A stretch of DNA of 64,000 bases, taken from contig CAWCXA010000006.1 of NCBI GenBank assembly GCA_963799425.1, forward strand, positions 1 to 64,000, in the 5' to 3' direction. Shown one piece after another: positions 1 to 8,415 of this stretch. The stretch's first letter is position 1. Each line of letters starts with the position of its first letter. Origin of the DNA: CAVWSM01 sp963799425 (GTDB lineage: Bacteria; Actinomycetota; Actinomycetes; Jiangellales; Jiangellaceae). The position numbers and the translations under genes are program-made. A model generated the notes under the pieces. It made no database searches and was not told the origin of the DNA. It saw nothing but the letters and a program-made list of their open reading frames with translations.

Positions 1-26
1 CCGTCCGGGGGGAGTAACCAGACCGC

Positions 27-32
27 TACCCT
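27..32 (+). promoter_or_regulatory. rimO -10 element, leaderless promoter
   Basis: The hexamer TACCCT ends 6 bases before the rimO ATG at 39 and there is no Shine-Dalgarno sequence at normal spacing. Transcription would begin at or next to the A of the start codon. The window begins too close upstream to judge a -35 element. Confidence 0.5.
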
Positions 33-38
33 GACGGC

Positions 39-1478
39 ATGTCTCCCACGGCCAACGGCGGCCACACGGTCGCTCTCGTCACGTTGGGCTGTGCGCGCAA
101 CGAGGTCGACTCCGAGGAGCTGGCCGGCCGGCTGCACGCCGATGGCTTCCGGCTGGTGGCCGACCCGGTCGACGCGGAGACCGTGCTCGTCAACACCTGC
201 GGGTTCGTGGAGAGTGCCAAGAAGGATTCGATCGACTCGATCCTCGCCGCGGCCGACCTCAAGGCGGTCGGGGCCGCCCGATCGGTTGTGGCAGTCGGCT
301 GCCTCGCGGAACGCTACGGCGCCGAGCTCGCCGGCGCGTTACCAGAGGCCGACGCGGTGCTCGGTTTCGACGACTACGGGCAGATCGGCGATCGGCTGCG
401 CTCGATCCTCGCGGGCGAGGCGCACATGGCACATGAGCCGCGCGACCGTCGGCAGCTGCTGCCGCTCACGCCGCTCGATCGGCACGCCGCCGCCGCATTG
501 CGTCACGACACAGCTGCCTCCGAGCTCTCGGACGTCGCGCCGGCCAGCGGGCCGCGGGTCCTCCGACGCCGGCTCGACGGCAGTCCCACTGCGCCGCTCA
601 AGCTGGCGTCTGGCTGTGACCGGCGGTGCACCTTCTGTGCCATCCCGCGGTTCCGCGGGTCATTCCTGTCCCGCCGTCCGACCGAGGTGCTCGACGAGGC
701 GCGCTGGCTGGCTGCGCAGGGCGTACGCGAGCTCTTCCTGGTGAGTGAGAACTCCACCTCCTACGGCAAGGATCTTGGCGACCTCCGGCTGCTGGAGAGT
801 CTGCTGCCCGAGCTTGCGGCGGTCGACGGGATCGAGCGCGTACGGGTGTCCTACCTGCAGCCCGCCGAGCTGCGCCCCACCCTTGTCGAAGCACTGACGG
901 CGACGCCAGGTGTGGCCCCGTACTTCGACCTGTCGTTCCAGCACGCCAGCGAGCCGGTGCTGCGACGGATGCGGCGGTTCGGCTCGCGGCAGCGGTTCCT
1001 CGACCTGGTCGCGCAGATCCGAGCGCTGGCTCCGCAGGCGGGCATCCGGTCCAACGTGATCGTCGGTTTTCCCGGGGAGACGGAAGCCGACTTCGCCGAG
1101 CTCGAGCAGTTCTTGACGGAGGCACGGCTCGACGTCGTCGGAGTGTTCGGCTACTCGGACGAGGACGGCACGGAGGCCGCGGGATTTGACGGCAAGCTCG
1201 ACCAGGACGAGATCGACAACCGGGTCGCGCGGATCACCGACCTCGTCGACGAGCTGGTCGCGCAGCGAGCCGAAGATCGCGTGGGGGAGCGAGTCGAGGT
1301 GCTGGTGGAATCGATCGGCAGCGACGGTGTGGACGGCCGAGCCGCGCACCAGGGGCCGGAGGTCGACGGGACGACGCGTCTGGTCGGGTCGGCCGCCAGC
1401 ATGCGCATCGGCGACGTCGTGCGGGCCGCCGTGGTCGACTCCGAGGGTGCCGACCTGGTGGCGGAGGTCGCCGCGTGA
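39..1478 (+). CDS. rimO: Ribosomal protein S12 methylthiotransferase RimO
   Basis: This is a radical-SAM methylthiotransferase that adds a methylthio group to a conserved aspartate of ribosomal protein S12. The N-terminal domain has the three cluster cysteines C18, C54 and C88. The radical-SAM motif CDRRCTFC follows, with cysteines at about 193, 197 and 200, and the last ~65 residues fit a TRAM domain. The 479-residue length is usual for the family. The RimO/MiaB ambiguity resolves towards RimO because a clear miaB lies at 27.3 kb and the sequence around the N-terminal cysteines (TLGCARNEVDSE) is RimO-like. The stop overlaps the GTG start of pgsA (GTGA), so the two are co-transcribed, an arrangement common in actinobacteria. 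Confidence 0.95.
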   Translation: MSPTANGGHTVALVTLGCARNEVDSEELAGRLHADGFRLVADPVDAETVLVNTCGFVESAKKDSIDSILAAADLKAVGAARSVVAVGCLAERYGAELAGALPEADAVLGFDDYGQIGDRLRSILAGEAHMAHEPRDRRQLLPLTPLDRHAAAALRHDTAASELSDVAPASGPRVLRRRLDGSPTAPLKLASGCDRRCTFCAIPRFRGSFLSRRPTEVLDEARWLAAQGVRELFLVSENSTSYGKDLGDLRLLESLLPELAAVDGIERVRVSYLQPAELRPTLVEALTATPGVAPYFDLSFQHASEPVLRRMRRFGSRQRFLDLVAQIRALAPQAGIRSNVIVGFPGETEADFAELEQFLTEARLDVVGVFGYSDEDGTEAAGFDGKLDQDEIDNRVARITDLVDELVAQRAEDRVGERVEVLVESIGSDGVDGRAAHQGPEVDGTTRLVGSAASMRIGDVVRAAVVDSEGADLVAEVAA

Positions 1479-2044
1479 GCCAGCCGGCCGTCGCCCCCAG
1501 CGCCTGGAATATCGCCAACGGGCTCACCGTCCTGCGCTTGTTCCTCGTCCCGTTCGTGGGGTGGCTGCTCCTGGTCGACAACGGCGAGAACAATGCAGCG
1601 CGGGTCGCGTCGTTCGTCGTCTTCGCGATCGCGATGGTCACAGACAAGGTGGACGGCGACGTGGCTCGCGCCCGGGGGCTGGTCACCGACTTCGGCAAGA
1701 TCGCCGACCCCATCGCCGACAAAGCGTTGACCGGCACGGCGTTGGTCGGGTTGTCGGTGCTGGGGGAGCTTCCCTGGTGGGTGACGATCGTCATCCTGGT
1801 GCGCGAGGTCGGCATCACGGTGCTGCGGTTCGCTGTGCTCCGGTATGGCGTGATCCCGGCCAGCCGCGGTGGCAAGACCAAGACCGCGCTGCAGGCGTTG
1901 GCGATCAGCCTCTACCTGCTGCCGCTGCCGGACGCGTTCGACGTCGTGCGTGCCGTCGTCATGGGGGTCGCGGTCGTGGTGACCGTGGTGACCGGCTTCG
2001 ACTACGTACGCCAGGCCGTCCGCCTGACCCGTCGCGCAGACTGA
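1475..2044 (+). CDS. pgsA: CDP-diacylglycerol--glycerol-3-phosphate 3-phosphatidyltransferase
   Basis: This membrane enzyme makes phosphatidylglycerol phosphate from CDP-diacylglycerol and glycerol-3-phosphate, the committed step to phosphatidylglycerol and cardiolipin. The CDP-alcohol phosphatidyltransferase signature D-x2-DG-x2-AR-x8-G-x3-D-x3-D is complete (starting DKVDGDVAR, ending DPIAD, about residues 53-79). Several hydrophobic helices surround it, and 189 residues is the normal size. The GTG start overlaps the rimO stop by four bases. Downstream the gene converges with an ABC exporter with only 5 bases between the stops. The pgsA-cinA-clgR neighbourhood is typical of actinobacteria. 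Confidence 0.93.
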   Translation: MSQPAVAPSAWNIANGLTVLRLFLVPFVGWLLLVDNGENNAARVASFVVFAIAMVTDKVDGDVARARGLVTDFGKIADPIADKALTGTALVGLSVLGELPWWVTIVILVREVGITVLRFAVLRYGVIPASRGGKTKTALQALAISLYLLPLPDAFDVVRAVVMGVAVVVTVVTGFDYVRQAVRLTRRAD

Positions 2045-2049
2045 AGCGG

Positions 2050-3933
2050 TCAGGCCGCGGCGACTGCTGTTTCGCGCTGGTCCGCGAACTGCGTGCGGTA
2101 GAGCTCCGCGTAGGTGCCGCCGCGGGCGAGCAGCTCGGCGTGCGTGCCCCGCTCCACGATGCCGCCGCTGTCGACCACGATGATCTGGTCGGCGTCGCGC
2201 ACGGTGGACAAGCGGTGTGCGACGACCAGGGACGTACGACCCCGCAGCGCCTGTGCGAGCGCCTCCTGCACCGCGGCCTCGGACTCCGAGTCGAGGTGTG
2301 CCGTGGCCTCGTCGAGCACAACGACGGCCGGAGCCTTGAGCAGCAACCGGGCGATCGCGAGCCGCTGCTTCTCGCCGCCGGACAGCCGGTAGCCGCGGTC
2401 GCCGATCACCGTGTCGAGCCCGTCGGGCATCGCCTCAATGACGTCCCAGATGCGCGCGGCCTGGCAGGCCGCGACAAGCTCGGCCTCGGTCGCCTCGGGC
2501 TTGGCGTAGAGCAGGTTGGCCCGGATCGAGTCGTGGAACATGTGCGCGTCCTGGCTCACGACGCCGACCGCCTCGCGGAGCGAGGCGAGAGTGAGATCGC
2601 GTACGTCCTCGCCGCCGACCCGCACCGCGCCACCTGTCACGTCGTACATGCGGGACACGAGCCCGGTGAGCGTCGACTTCCCGGCGCCGGACGGGCCGAC
2701 GATGGCAATCATCTGACCGGGCTGGGCGCGGAACGTTACATCACGCAGCACCGGCGTGCCCGGCTCGGCCGAGAGGGTGGCCACCGACTCGAGCGACGCG
2801 AGCGACACCTCGTCGGGCGACGGGTAGCCGAACGCGACGTGGTCGAACTCGACGGTGGCTCCATCGGCGCGCACAGCCAATGGCCTGGCATCGGGTGACT
2901 CGGCCACCATCGGCTCGAGGTCGAGCACCTCGAACACCCGCTCAAAGCTGACGAGCGCCGTCATCACGTCGACCTGGAGGTTGGACAGCGACATGATCGG
3001 GCTGTAGAGCCGCTGCAGGTAGGCGGCCAGAGCGACGAGCGTGCCGACCCCGATCGTGCCTCCGATGGCGAGGGCGCCGCCGACCCCGTACACGAGCGCG
3101 GTGGACACCGCGGCGAGCAGCGAGAGCGACACCATGAGCACGCTGCCGTAAACGGCCTGCGTCGCCGAGATGTCACGTACGCGGCCGGCCCGGCCGGCGA
3201 ACGTCGCCGACTCCTCGTCGGGACGGCCGAAGATCTTGACCAGGTGTGCGCCTGCGACGTTGAACCGCTCCTGCATCGTCTGGCTCATCGCGGCGTTGAG
3301 GTCGTAGCGCTCTTGCGCGATGCCCGCGAGCTTGCGTCCGACCGCCTTGGCCGGCAAAAGGAAGAATGGCAGCAGCAGCAGAGCGACGAGCGTCACCTGC
3401 CACGACAAAGCGAGCATCGCCGCGAGCACCATGGCCAGCGTGGCGACGCTGCTGACCGCGCTCGACAGGGTCGAGGTGAAGGCCTGCTGGGCGCCTTGCA
3501 CGTCGCCGTTGAGTCGGCTGACGAGGGCGCCGGTCTGGGTGCGGTTGAAGAACGCCAGCGGCATGCGCTGCACGTGGTCGAACACCTGGGTCCGCAGGTC
3601 GTAGACCAGGCTGCCGCCGATGCGGGCCGACAGCCAGCGTTGGGCGAGGGTGGTGACCGCGGATGCCATGGCGATGCCGACTGCGAGGAGCGCGAGGGCG
3701 ACGACGAGGCCCCGGTTGTTGCCGAGGACGCCGTCGTCGATGAGGCGTGCGAGCAGCAGGGGGACGGCGGCACCGAGGGCCGCGTCGACGAGGACGAGCC
3801 CGAGGAACACGCCAAGCTCGCGCCGGTAGGGCCGGGCGAATGTGAGGATCCGGCGAACCGTGCCGGGAGCAAGCTGGTGGCGCGTGACGGAGTCGTCGCG
3901 CATGAACTGTTTCATCTGGCCACGGGGGTGCAT
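2050..3933 (-). CDS. ABC exporter, fused membrane and ATPase domains
   Basis: This is a 627-residue half-transporter of the MsbA/multidrug type. An N-terminal six-helix membrane domain spans about residues 35-340 and a C-terminal ATPase about 365-610. The ATPase has Walker A GPSGAGKST, the signature LSGGEKQR, and Walker B VVVLDEATAHLD followed by the switch histidine in VVAHRLSTV. It would act as a homodimer or with a partner to export lipids, drugs or peptides; the substrate cannot be read from the sequence. The ATG is preceded by AGAGG at good spacing. It diverges from the MarR gene at 4025, and the palindrome between them suggests that MarR represses both. Confidence 0.9.
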   Translation of the reverse strand: MHPRGQMKQFMRDDSVTRHQLAPGTVRRILTFARPYRRELGVFLGLVLVDAALGAAVPLLLARLIDDGVLGNNRGLVVALALLAVGIAMASAVTTLAQRWLSARIGGSLVYDLRTQVFDHVQRMPLAFFNRTQTGALVSRLNGDVQGAQQAFTSTLSSAVSSVATLAMVLAAMLALSWQVTLVALLLLPFFLLPAKAVGRKLAGIAQERYDLNAAMSQTMQERFNVAGAHLVKIFGRPDEESATFAGRAGRVRDISATQAVYGSVLMVSLSLLAAVSTALVYGVGGALAIGGTIGVGTLVALAAYLQRLYSPIMSLSNLQVDVMTALVSFERVFEVLDLEPMVAESPDARPLAVRADGATVEFDHVAFGYPSPDEVSLASLESVATLSAEPGTPVLRDVTFRAQPGQMIAIVGPSGAGKSTLTGLVSRMYDVTGGAVRVGGEDVRDLTLASLREAVGVVSQDAHMFHDSIRANLLYAKPEATEAELVAACQAARIWDVIEAMPDGLDTVIGDRGYRLSGGEKQRLAIARLLLKAPAVVVLDEATAHLDSESEAAVQEALAQALRGRTSLVVAHRLSTVRDADQIIVVDSGGIVERGTHAELLARGGTYAELYRTQFADQRETAVAAA

Positions 3934-3970
3934 AGGCGCCTCTTTCCGTGAGAGTCTTCCGAGCTAAAGC

Positions 3971-3983
3971 TGAGGTTACCTCA
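3971..3983. promoter_or_regulatory. Candidate MarR operator (perfect 6-1-6 palindrome)
   Basis: TGAGGT-T-ACCTCA is a perfect inverted repeat with one central base. It lies in the 91-base space between the divergent ABC exporter and MarR genes, 38 bases upstream of the exporter ATG and 28 bases upstream of the marR -10. MarR dimers commonly bind short palindromes of this kind and repress both divergent genes. The assignment is inferred from position and symmetry. Confidence 0.5.
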
Positions 3984-4010
3984 ATAAGAGGCACCTGGGC
4001 AAATCCGCGC

Positions 4011-4016
4011 TAGACT
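4011..4016 (+). promoter_or_regulatory. marR -10 element, probably leaderless
   Basis: TAGACT lies 8 bases before the ATG at 4025. No Shine-Dalgarno sequence is visible, so transcription probably starts at or within one or two bases of the start codon. Confidence 0.45.
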
Positions 4017-4024
4017 CGTCCGCC

Positions 4025-4453
4025 ATGGCCACCGTGGACGCCGTCGCCCTCGCCGACCAGCTGACCGCGGTCACGAGGCGGCTTCGCCACGCCTCTCGCC
4101 GGGTGGTCGCGCCGCTCGGCCTGACTCCCGGCCGCATGCGGGTGGTGCGTGTCCTCAGCGGGGGAGCCTTACGGGTTGGCGACCTTGCCGAGCGGCTGGG
4201 AGTCGCGGCTCGCTCGGCCACCCAGTTCGTCGACGAGCTGGAGAGCGAGGGCTTCGTCGTACGAGCACCGGACCCCACGGACCGGCGGGCCACCCTCGTG
4301 GAGCTCACTCCGCTCGGGCACCGAGCGCTAGCCAGCTTGCAACGGGCCTGGTCGGACGAGGCCGATCGCCTCGTCAGGCGACTCAGCCCAGCCGACCAGG
4401 TCGAGCTCAACCGCCTGCTGCAGGTCCTGCTGGCCGACGAGGAGCAACGGTGA
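4025..4453 (+). CDS. MarR-family transcriptional regulator
   Basis: This is a 142-residue winged-helix protein of normal MarR size. Residues about 48-72 form the recognition helices (LAERLGVAARSATQFVDELE) and the wing follows with DPTDRRATLVELTPLG, the classic DxRxxxxxLT pattern of MarR proteins. It is predicted to be a ligand-responsive repressor. It is transcribed divergently from an ABC exporter with a perfect palindrome between them, so the exporter is its likely target. Its TGA overlaps the GTG of cinA (GTGA), so cinA is probably translated from the same message. Confidence 0.88.
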   Translation: MATVDAVALADQLTAVTRRLRHASRRVVAPLGLTPGRMRVVRVLSGGALRVGDLAERLGVAARSATQFVDELESEGFVVRAPDPTDRRATLVELTPLGHRALASLQRAWSDEADRLVRRLSPADQVELNRLLQVLLADEEQR

Positions 4454-5712
4454 GCGTCGCGCTGGTCGTGGTGGGCGACGAGCTGCTGTCCGGCCGGGTG
4501 TCGGACACCAACGCCGTCTGGCTCGGGCGTTTCCTCGCCGACCACGGGCTGGCTGTGGTCAGCGCGTTCCATGTCGGCGATGACGTCGAGGCGACGGTCA
4601 ACGCGATACGGCGTGGGCTGGATGACGCGTCGTACGTGATCGTCACCGGCGGCCTCGGACCCACTTCGGACGACGTCACCAGACTCGCTCTGGCAAGGTT
4701 GACCGGCGCGCCGCTGCGGGAGTCAGCCGAGCTCGTCGAGTGGCTCGAGTCGTACGCGACGGCTCGCGGCCTGGGGCTGCATCCGGCTGAGCTGGTGATG
4801 GCGCAGCTGCCCGAAGGCGCCGCGGCGCTGCGCAACCCGGTGGGCAGCGCACCAGGGATCCGGGTCGCCGTGGCCGACGGGGTGGTCTTCGCGGTCCCCG
4901 GGGTGCCCCGAGAGATGCAGGCGATGGTGGCCGGACCGGTGCTGGCGGAGCTGCGTGACGCGGGCGTGGCCGGGCAGTCCATTGCCGCCAGGTCGATCGG
5001 AGTGGCTTGGGTCATGGAAAGCGCCGTCGCCGAGCGGCTCGCCGCCCTCGAGGCGCTGGTCAAGGCAGATCCTGGGGCGAGCATCGGCTACCTCGCTGAG
5101 CCCGGCGTGGTCGAGGTGCGACTTCGGGTCGTCCGCGGGGACGCGCGCACGGCGGAGCGTGACGTTGCTGCGTACGCCGCGCAGGCTCAAGGCTTGCTCG
5201 GTGCCGATGCTTTCGACGGGCCCGGCCTGGCCGCCGCGCTGACGGCGCTCCTGGTGGACGCGGGCGAGACCTGCGCGACTGCCGAGTCGCTGACCGGCGG
5301 CATGCTGGCCGGCGCGCTGACGGCGCTGCCCGGATCGTCGCGGATCTTCCGCGGCGGGGTCGTGGCCTACGCCACAGACCTCAAGCATGATCTTCTGGGC
5401 GTCCCGGCCGATCAGCTGGACCGATTCGGGGCGGTCCACGAGCAGACGGCGGCATTCATGGCGGACGGGGTACGCGCGCGCTGCGCCACGACATACGGCC
5501 TGGCCACCACTGGGGTGGCCGGGCCGGACCCGCAGGACGGCAAGGCGCCGGGCACTGTTTTCGTGGCCGTCGCCGGCCCGGCCGGCACCGTGACCCGGTC
5601 TCTGCAGCTGCCCGGTGACCGCGCCGTGATCCGGCAGCTGACCGTTGCTGCCGTCCTCGACCTGGCACGCCGCATGATCACCGTGGAATCTCCGTCCACA
5701 ACCGTTCGTTGA
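4450..5712 (+). CDS. cinA: CinA: MoaB-like domain fused to NMN deamidase (PncC)
   Basis: This is the two-domain CinA protein of 420 residues. The N-terminal MoaB/Mog-like (COG1058) domain has VVGDELLSG and TGGLGPTSDD. The C-terminal nicotinamide-mononucleotide deamidase domain, about residues 255-410, contains ATAESLTGG, the conserved GGVVAY segment and TTGVAGPD. The family converts NMN to nicotinate mononucleotide, recycling the NMN released by DNA ligase and other NAD users. The GTG start overlaps the marR stop. The ClgR-like gene follows after 105 bases. The older name competence/damage-inducible comes from linkage to recA in other bacteria, and recA is also in this window, though not adjacent. 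Confidence 0.92.
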   Translation: MSVALVVVGDELLSGRVSDTNAVWLGRFLADHGLAVVSAFHVGDDVEATVNAIRRGLDDASYVIVTGGLGPTSDDVTRLALARLTGAPLRESAELVEWLESYATARGLGLHPAELVMAQLPEGAAALRNPVGSAPGIRVAVADGVVFAVPGVPREMQAMVAGPVLAELRDAGVAGQSIAARSIGVAWVMESAVAERLAALEALVKADPGASIGYLAEPGVVEVRLRVVRGDARTAERDVAAYAAQAQGLLGADAFDGPGLAAALTALLVDAGETCATAESLTGGMLAGALTALPGSSRIFRGGVVAYATDLKHDLLGVPADQLDRFGAVHEQTAAFMADGVRARCATTYGLATTGVAGPDPQDGKAPGTVFVAVAGPAGTVTRSLQLPGDRAVIRQLTVAAVLDLARRMITVESPSTTVR

Positions 5713-5817
5713 GGCTACATGGTGTCCACCAGGCGGCCTTACTCTCGGCCTTCACGACTCGGACCAGGTACGGTTGATTCAGTCTTGGAGCCGTCCCGAG
5801 TGCGGAAGGAGCAGCCC

Positions 5818-6138
5818 ATGGTTCTCGTTCGACGCCTGCTCGGCGATGTGCTCCGCCGCCAGCGGACCCGGCAGGGCCGCACCTTGCGCGAGGTGTCCAC
5901 CACCGCCCGGGTGAGCCTGGGTTACCTGTCCGAGGTCGAGCGCGGGCAGAAGGAAGCGTCCTCCGAGTTGTTGGCCTCCATCTGCACGGCGCTCGACGTC
6001 CCGCTGTCGACCGTCATGCGTGAGGTCAGCGAAGAGCTGGCAAGAGCCGAGCTGGCGGCGATCGGCGTGATGGCTGATGTCCGCCGTGATGGGCGGCACG
6101 AGGTGCGCAATCGCGTCCGCGAGGTCGTCGCCGCCTGA
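5818..6138 (+). CDS. clgR: ClgR-like XRE-family transcriptional regulator
   Basis: This is a 106-residue helix-turn-helix protein. Residues about 8-65 form the XRE domain (LRRQRTRQGRTLREV, then VSLGYLSEVERGQKEASSE). This is typical of ClgR, the actinobacterial activator of clp protease and stress genes, which usually lies just after pgsA/cinA as it does here. I chose the ATG at 5818 because GGAAGGA at 5804-5810 is an excellent ribosome site; the open frame runs further upstream, but that part is not protein-like for the family. The alanine-rich C-terminus is commonly the degradation signal in ClgR proteins. It converges with nei, with 5 bases between the stops. I see no convincing ClgR self-site upstream. 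Confidence 0.82.
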   Translation: MVLVRRLLGDVLRRQRTRQGRTLREVSTTARVSLGYLSEVERGQKEASSELLASICTALDVPLSTVMREVSEELARAELAAIGVMADVRRDGRHEVRNRVREVVAA

Positions 6139-6143
6139 GGCCG

Positions 6144-6914
6144 TCAGCGCGCCGGTGCGGGCTGACAACGTGGGCAGACATAGGTCACCCGCTCGCCGGG
6201 TTGGGTGATGCGTTCGATCCGCCCGCCGCAGCGTGCGCACGCCGCCTGCCGATAGACCCACGTCCGGCGGTTGCGGTCGCCCGTAGTGATCCGGCTCGCG
6301 TTGGATCTGTTGGCGACCAGCAGCCGATGCGCGAGGTCGACGAGCCCATTCAGGTCGCCCGCCTCCGACACGTTCGCGAGTGGCGACACGCCGCGTAGGA
6401 AGCAGATCTCGGACTTGTAGGCATTGCCGATGCCTGCCATCACTCGTTGATCGAGCAGCACCTCGCCAAGTGGCCGGTCCGGATCCTTGCTCATCCGGCG
6501 GACGGCCTCCGCAGGATCCCAGTCCGGACCGAGCAGATCTGGGCCGAGCGGCCCCACCGCCTGCTCCTCGTCGACCCGGCGAACGACATCGAGCACGGGG
6601 AGCCGCCAGCCAACGGCTTGCCGTGTGGCATTGGCCAGCACCACCCGGATCTCCCACTCGCGGCCCGTGGGTCGACGTCGGCCAGGCAGCACTTGCCAAG
6701 CGCCGTCCATGCCGAGGTGGCTGTGCACGGTGAGGTCGGGCTCGACTCGTACCAGCAGGTGCTTGCCGCGAGCGACGGACTCCGAGACTGTGCGCCCGGT
6801 CAGGTCCACCGTCGCGTGACGCGGGACCCGGAAGTCACTGACGGTCAAGGTCTGTCCTGCGAGCGCCTCATGGAGTTGCCGTGCAGTGCGCCAGACCGTG
6901 TCTCCCTCGGGCAT
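6144..6914 (-). CDS. nei: Fpg/Nei-family DNA glycosylase (endonuclease VIII-like)
   Basis: This base-excision repair enzyme removes oxidised pyrimidines and nicks the abasic site. The start is set at 6914 because the mature N-terminus must be Pro-Glu: the protein begins MPEGDTVWRTA, giving catalytic Pro2 and Glu3. The H2TH segment includes LDQRVMAGIGNAYKSEICF. The C-terminus has a zinc finger with two CxxC pairs (CARC and CPRC). The 256-residue length fits Nei rather than MutM, and the residue after PEG is Asp as in endonuclease VIII. The in-frame sequence upstream of 6914 is not protein-like. It diverges from the ROK gene across 230 bases. Confidence 0.92.
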   Translation of the reverse strand: MPEGDTVWRTARQLHEALAGQTLTVSDFRVPRHATVDLTGRTVSESVARGKHLLVRVEPDLTVHSHLGMDGAWQVLPGRRRPTGREWEIRVVLANATRQAVGWRLPVLDVVRRVDEEQAVGPLGPDLLGPDWDPAEAVRRMSKDPDRPLGEVLLDQRVMAGIGNAYKSEICFLRGVSPLANVSEAGDLNGLVDLAHRLLVANRSNASRITTGDRNRRTWVYRQAACARCGGRIERITQPGERVTYVCPRCQPAPAR

Positions 6915-6962
6915 GCAGCTATCGTGCCGTTCTACCCGGTGCCTTCGCACGTGAGCCATTAC

Positions 6963-6976
6963 GCTTGCGCGCAAGC
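6963..6976. promoter_or_regulatory. Perfect 14-base palindrome between nei and the ROK gene
   Basis: GCTTGCGCGCAAGC reads the same on both strands and lies about 50 bases upstream of nei and 170 bases upstream of the ROK regulator. It could be an operator for either gene. The rest of the 230-base divergent region shows only the promoter noted at 7106. Confidence 0.3.
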
Positions 6977-7105
6977 CGACCGACCCAGGGCAGTGGTGCG
7001 GGAGGTGCGGGTCGACGGTTGCATGTGCGTTTGGAACAAGGCCCGGGGAGGCGGGCCATGGACACTCCCCGAGCCTCGGTACTCGCACCGTAACAGGTAA
7101 CGATC

Positions 7106-7111
7106 TATACT
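7106..7111 (+). promoter_or_regulatory. Candidate -10 of the ROK-family gene
   Basis: TATACT is close to the consensus -10 and lies 33 bases before the ATG at 7145, which has a GAGGGAG ribosome site. Two direct GTAAC repeats (7090-7101, 2-base spacer) sit just upstream. I see no good -35, so an activator or repressor may act at the repeats. Confidence 0.4.
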
Positions 7112-7144
7112 GAAAAGACTGTTGCCGATTGAGGGAGCTGCCCA

Positions 7145-8329
7145 ATGTCGAGGCGTCCGGGCACCCCCAGCATGCTGCGCGCGATCAATGAGCGCGCCGC
7201 CCTGGGCCTGCTGCTCGACAATGGCCCGCTGACCCGCACCCAGCTCGGCGAGCTCACCGGGCTATCCAAGGTCACTGCGTCACAGCTGCTCGGCTCCCTG
7301 CAGAGCCGCGGCCTTGTCGAAGTCGTGGGTGCACTGTCCGCTGGCCGCGGCCCTAACGCTGAGGTCTACGGTGTCGTGCCCGGTGCGGCCTACGCGGCGG
7401 CGCTCGATGTCGGCCCGGACCACGTGTCGGCTGCGATCTGCGACGTCACCGGGTCGGTCGTGGGTGAGGTCGGACTCGACGTGCCCGACGCGGAGGATCC
7501 CGCACGGGTCGTACGGTCTGCCGTCGTCAAGGCGACCCGCAAAGCAGGGTTGAAGCTCGACGACCTGCATGAAGTCGTGATCGGCACGCCCGGACTCGTC
7601 GACCCGACCACCGGGGACGTCGAGTTCGCGTTCAACCTGCCCGAGTGGCACGCAGGTCTTCGACAGACCCTCGAGACCGGTTTGCGCCGGCCGGTGACCA
7701 TCGAGAACGACGTCAACCTGTGCGCGGTGGCCGAGCAGCACGAGGGGGCGGCGCGCGGCATCGACGACTTCGTCTTGTTCTGGGTAGGCGGGGGCCTTGG
7801 CGTAGCTGTCGTGCTCGGCGGGCGGCTACACCGGGGGAGCACCGGCGCGGCCGGCGAGATCGGCTACCTGCCGGTCCCCGGGGTGCCGCTGCCGACCAGC
7901 GTGTCGCGGCCACACAAGGGTGCTTTCCAGCGGCTCGTGGGTGCTGACGCGGTCGCCGATCTGGCGCATGAGCATGGACTCAGGTCTCGCGATGCGGGCG
8001 ACGCCGTGCGCGAGGCTGCGGTCAACGGCCAGACCGGCGCCGCATTTCTCACCGAGCTGTCCAGGCGGCTCGCCGTTGGCGTCGCCGCGGTCTGCTCCGT
8101 CGTCGACCCAGGACTCGTCGTGCTCACTGGAGAGGTCGGTCGCGCCGGCGGCACCGAGCTGACCGAGCGCATCGCGATCGAGGTCGGCCATCTCGCGCCC
8201 GTGAGCCCGCGCATCGTGCCGACCGAGACCGGCGAGCAGCCGGTGTTGCGCGGCGCACTGCTGACGGGGCTCGCCCACGCCCGGTCGGCTCTCTTCGCGG
8301 CCACCGACCAGCCGACCAACGGCCAGTAA
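7145..8329 (+). CDS. ROK-family transcriptional regulator
   Basis: This is a 394-residue protein with an N-terminal winged helix (about residues 20-62, TRTQLGELTGLSKVTASQLL) followed by a ROK sugar-kinase-like domain with IGTPGLVD, a GGGLG turn and GAAGEIGYLPV. ROK regulators usually sense a sugar or phosphosugar. The usual ROK zinc motif CxCGxxGC should follow GEIG but is absent; the sequence there is PVPGVPLPTSVSRPH. With that motif missing it is more likely a regulator than an active kinase. It stands alone, with no sugar transporter next to it, so the effector is unknown. A GAGGGAG ribosome site supports the start. Confidence 0.85.
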   Translation: MSRRPGTPSMLRAINERAALGLLLDNGPLTRTQLGELTGLSKVTASQLLGSLQSRGLVEVVGALSAGRGPNAEVYGVVPGAAYAAALDVGPDHVSAAICDVTGSVVGEVGLDVPDAEDPARVVRSAVVKATRKAGLKLDDLHEVVIGTPGLVDPTTGDVEFAFNLPEWHAGLRQTLETGLRRPVTIENDVNLCAVAEQHEGAARGIDDFVLFWVGGGLGVAVVLGGRLHRGSTGAAGEIGYLPVPGVPLPTSVSRPHKGAFQRLVGADAVADLAHEHGLRSRDAGDAVREAAVNGQTGAAFLTELSRRLAVGVAAVCSVVDPGLVVLTGEVGRAGGTELTERIAIEVGHLAPVSPRIVPTETGEQPVLRGALLTGLAHARSALFAATDQPTNGQ

Positions 8330-8415
8330 GCCGGCGTCACCGCACACGTCTGAGGTGCCCGCCACCTAGGCTTGCCAGAAGAGCGCGGCTGTCCGCGCGC
8401 CGGAGAGGTGTGGCC

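Noticed and set aside
1186..2898. A 570-codon open frame on the plus strand across rimO, pgsA and the ABC exporter
   Set aside because: It overlaps three well-supported genes in other frames, is dominated by Arg/Ala/Gly/Pro, and has no family motif; it is a shadow of high-GC coding sequence.
5722..5745. Possible PafBC-type promoter before the ClgR-like gene
   Set aside because: GTGTCCACC is followed by 9 bases before TACTCT and has C at the purine position; spacing and sequence both miss, so I did not count it.
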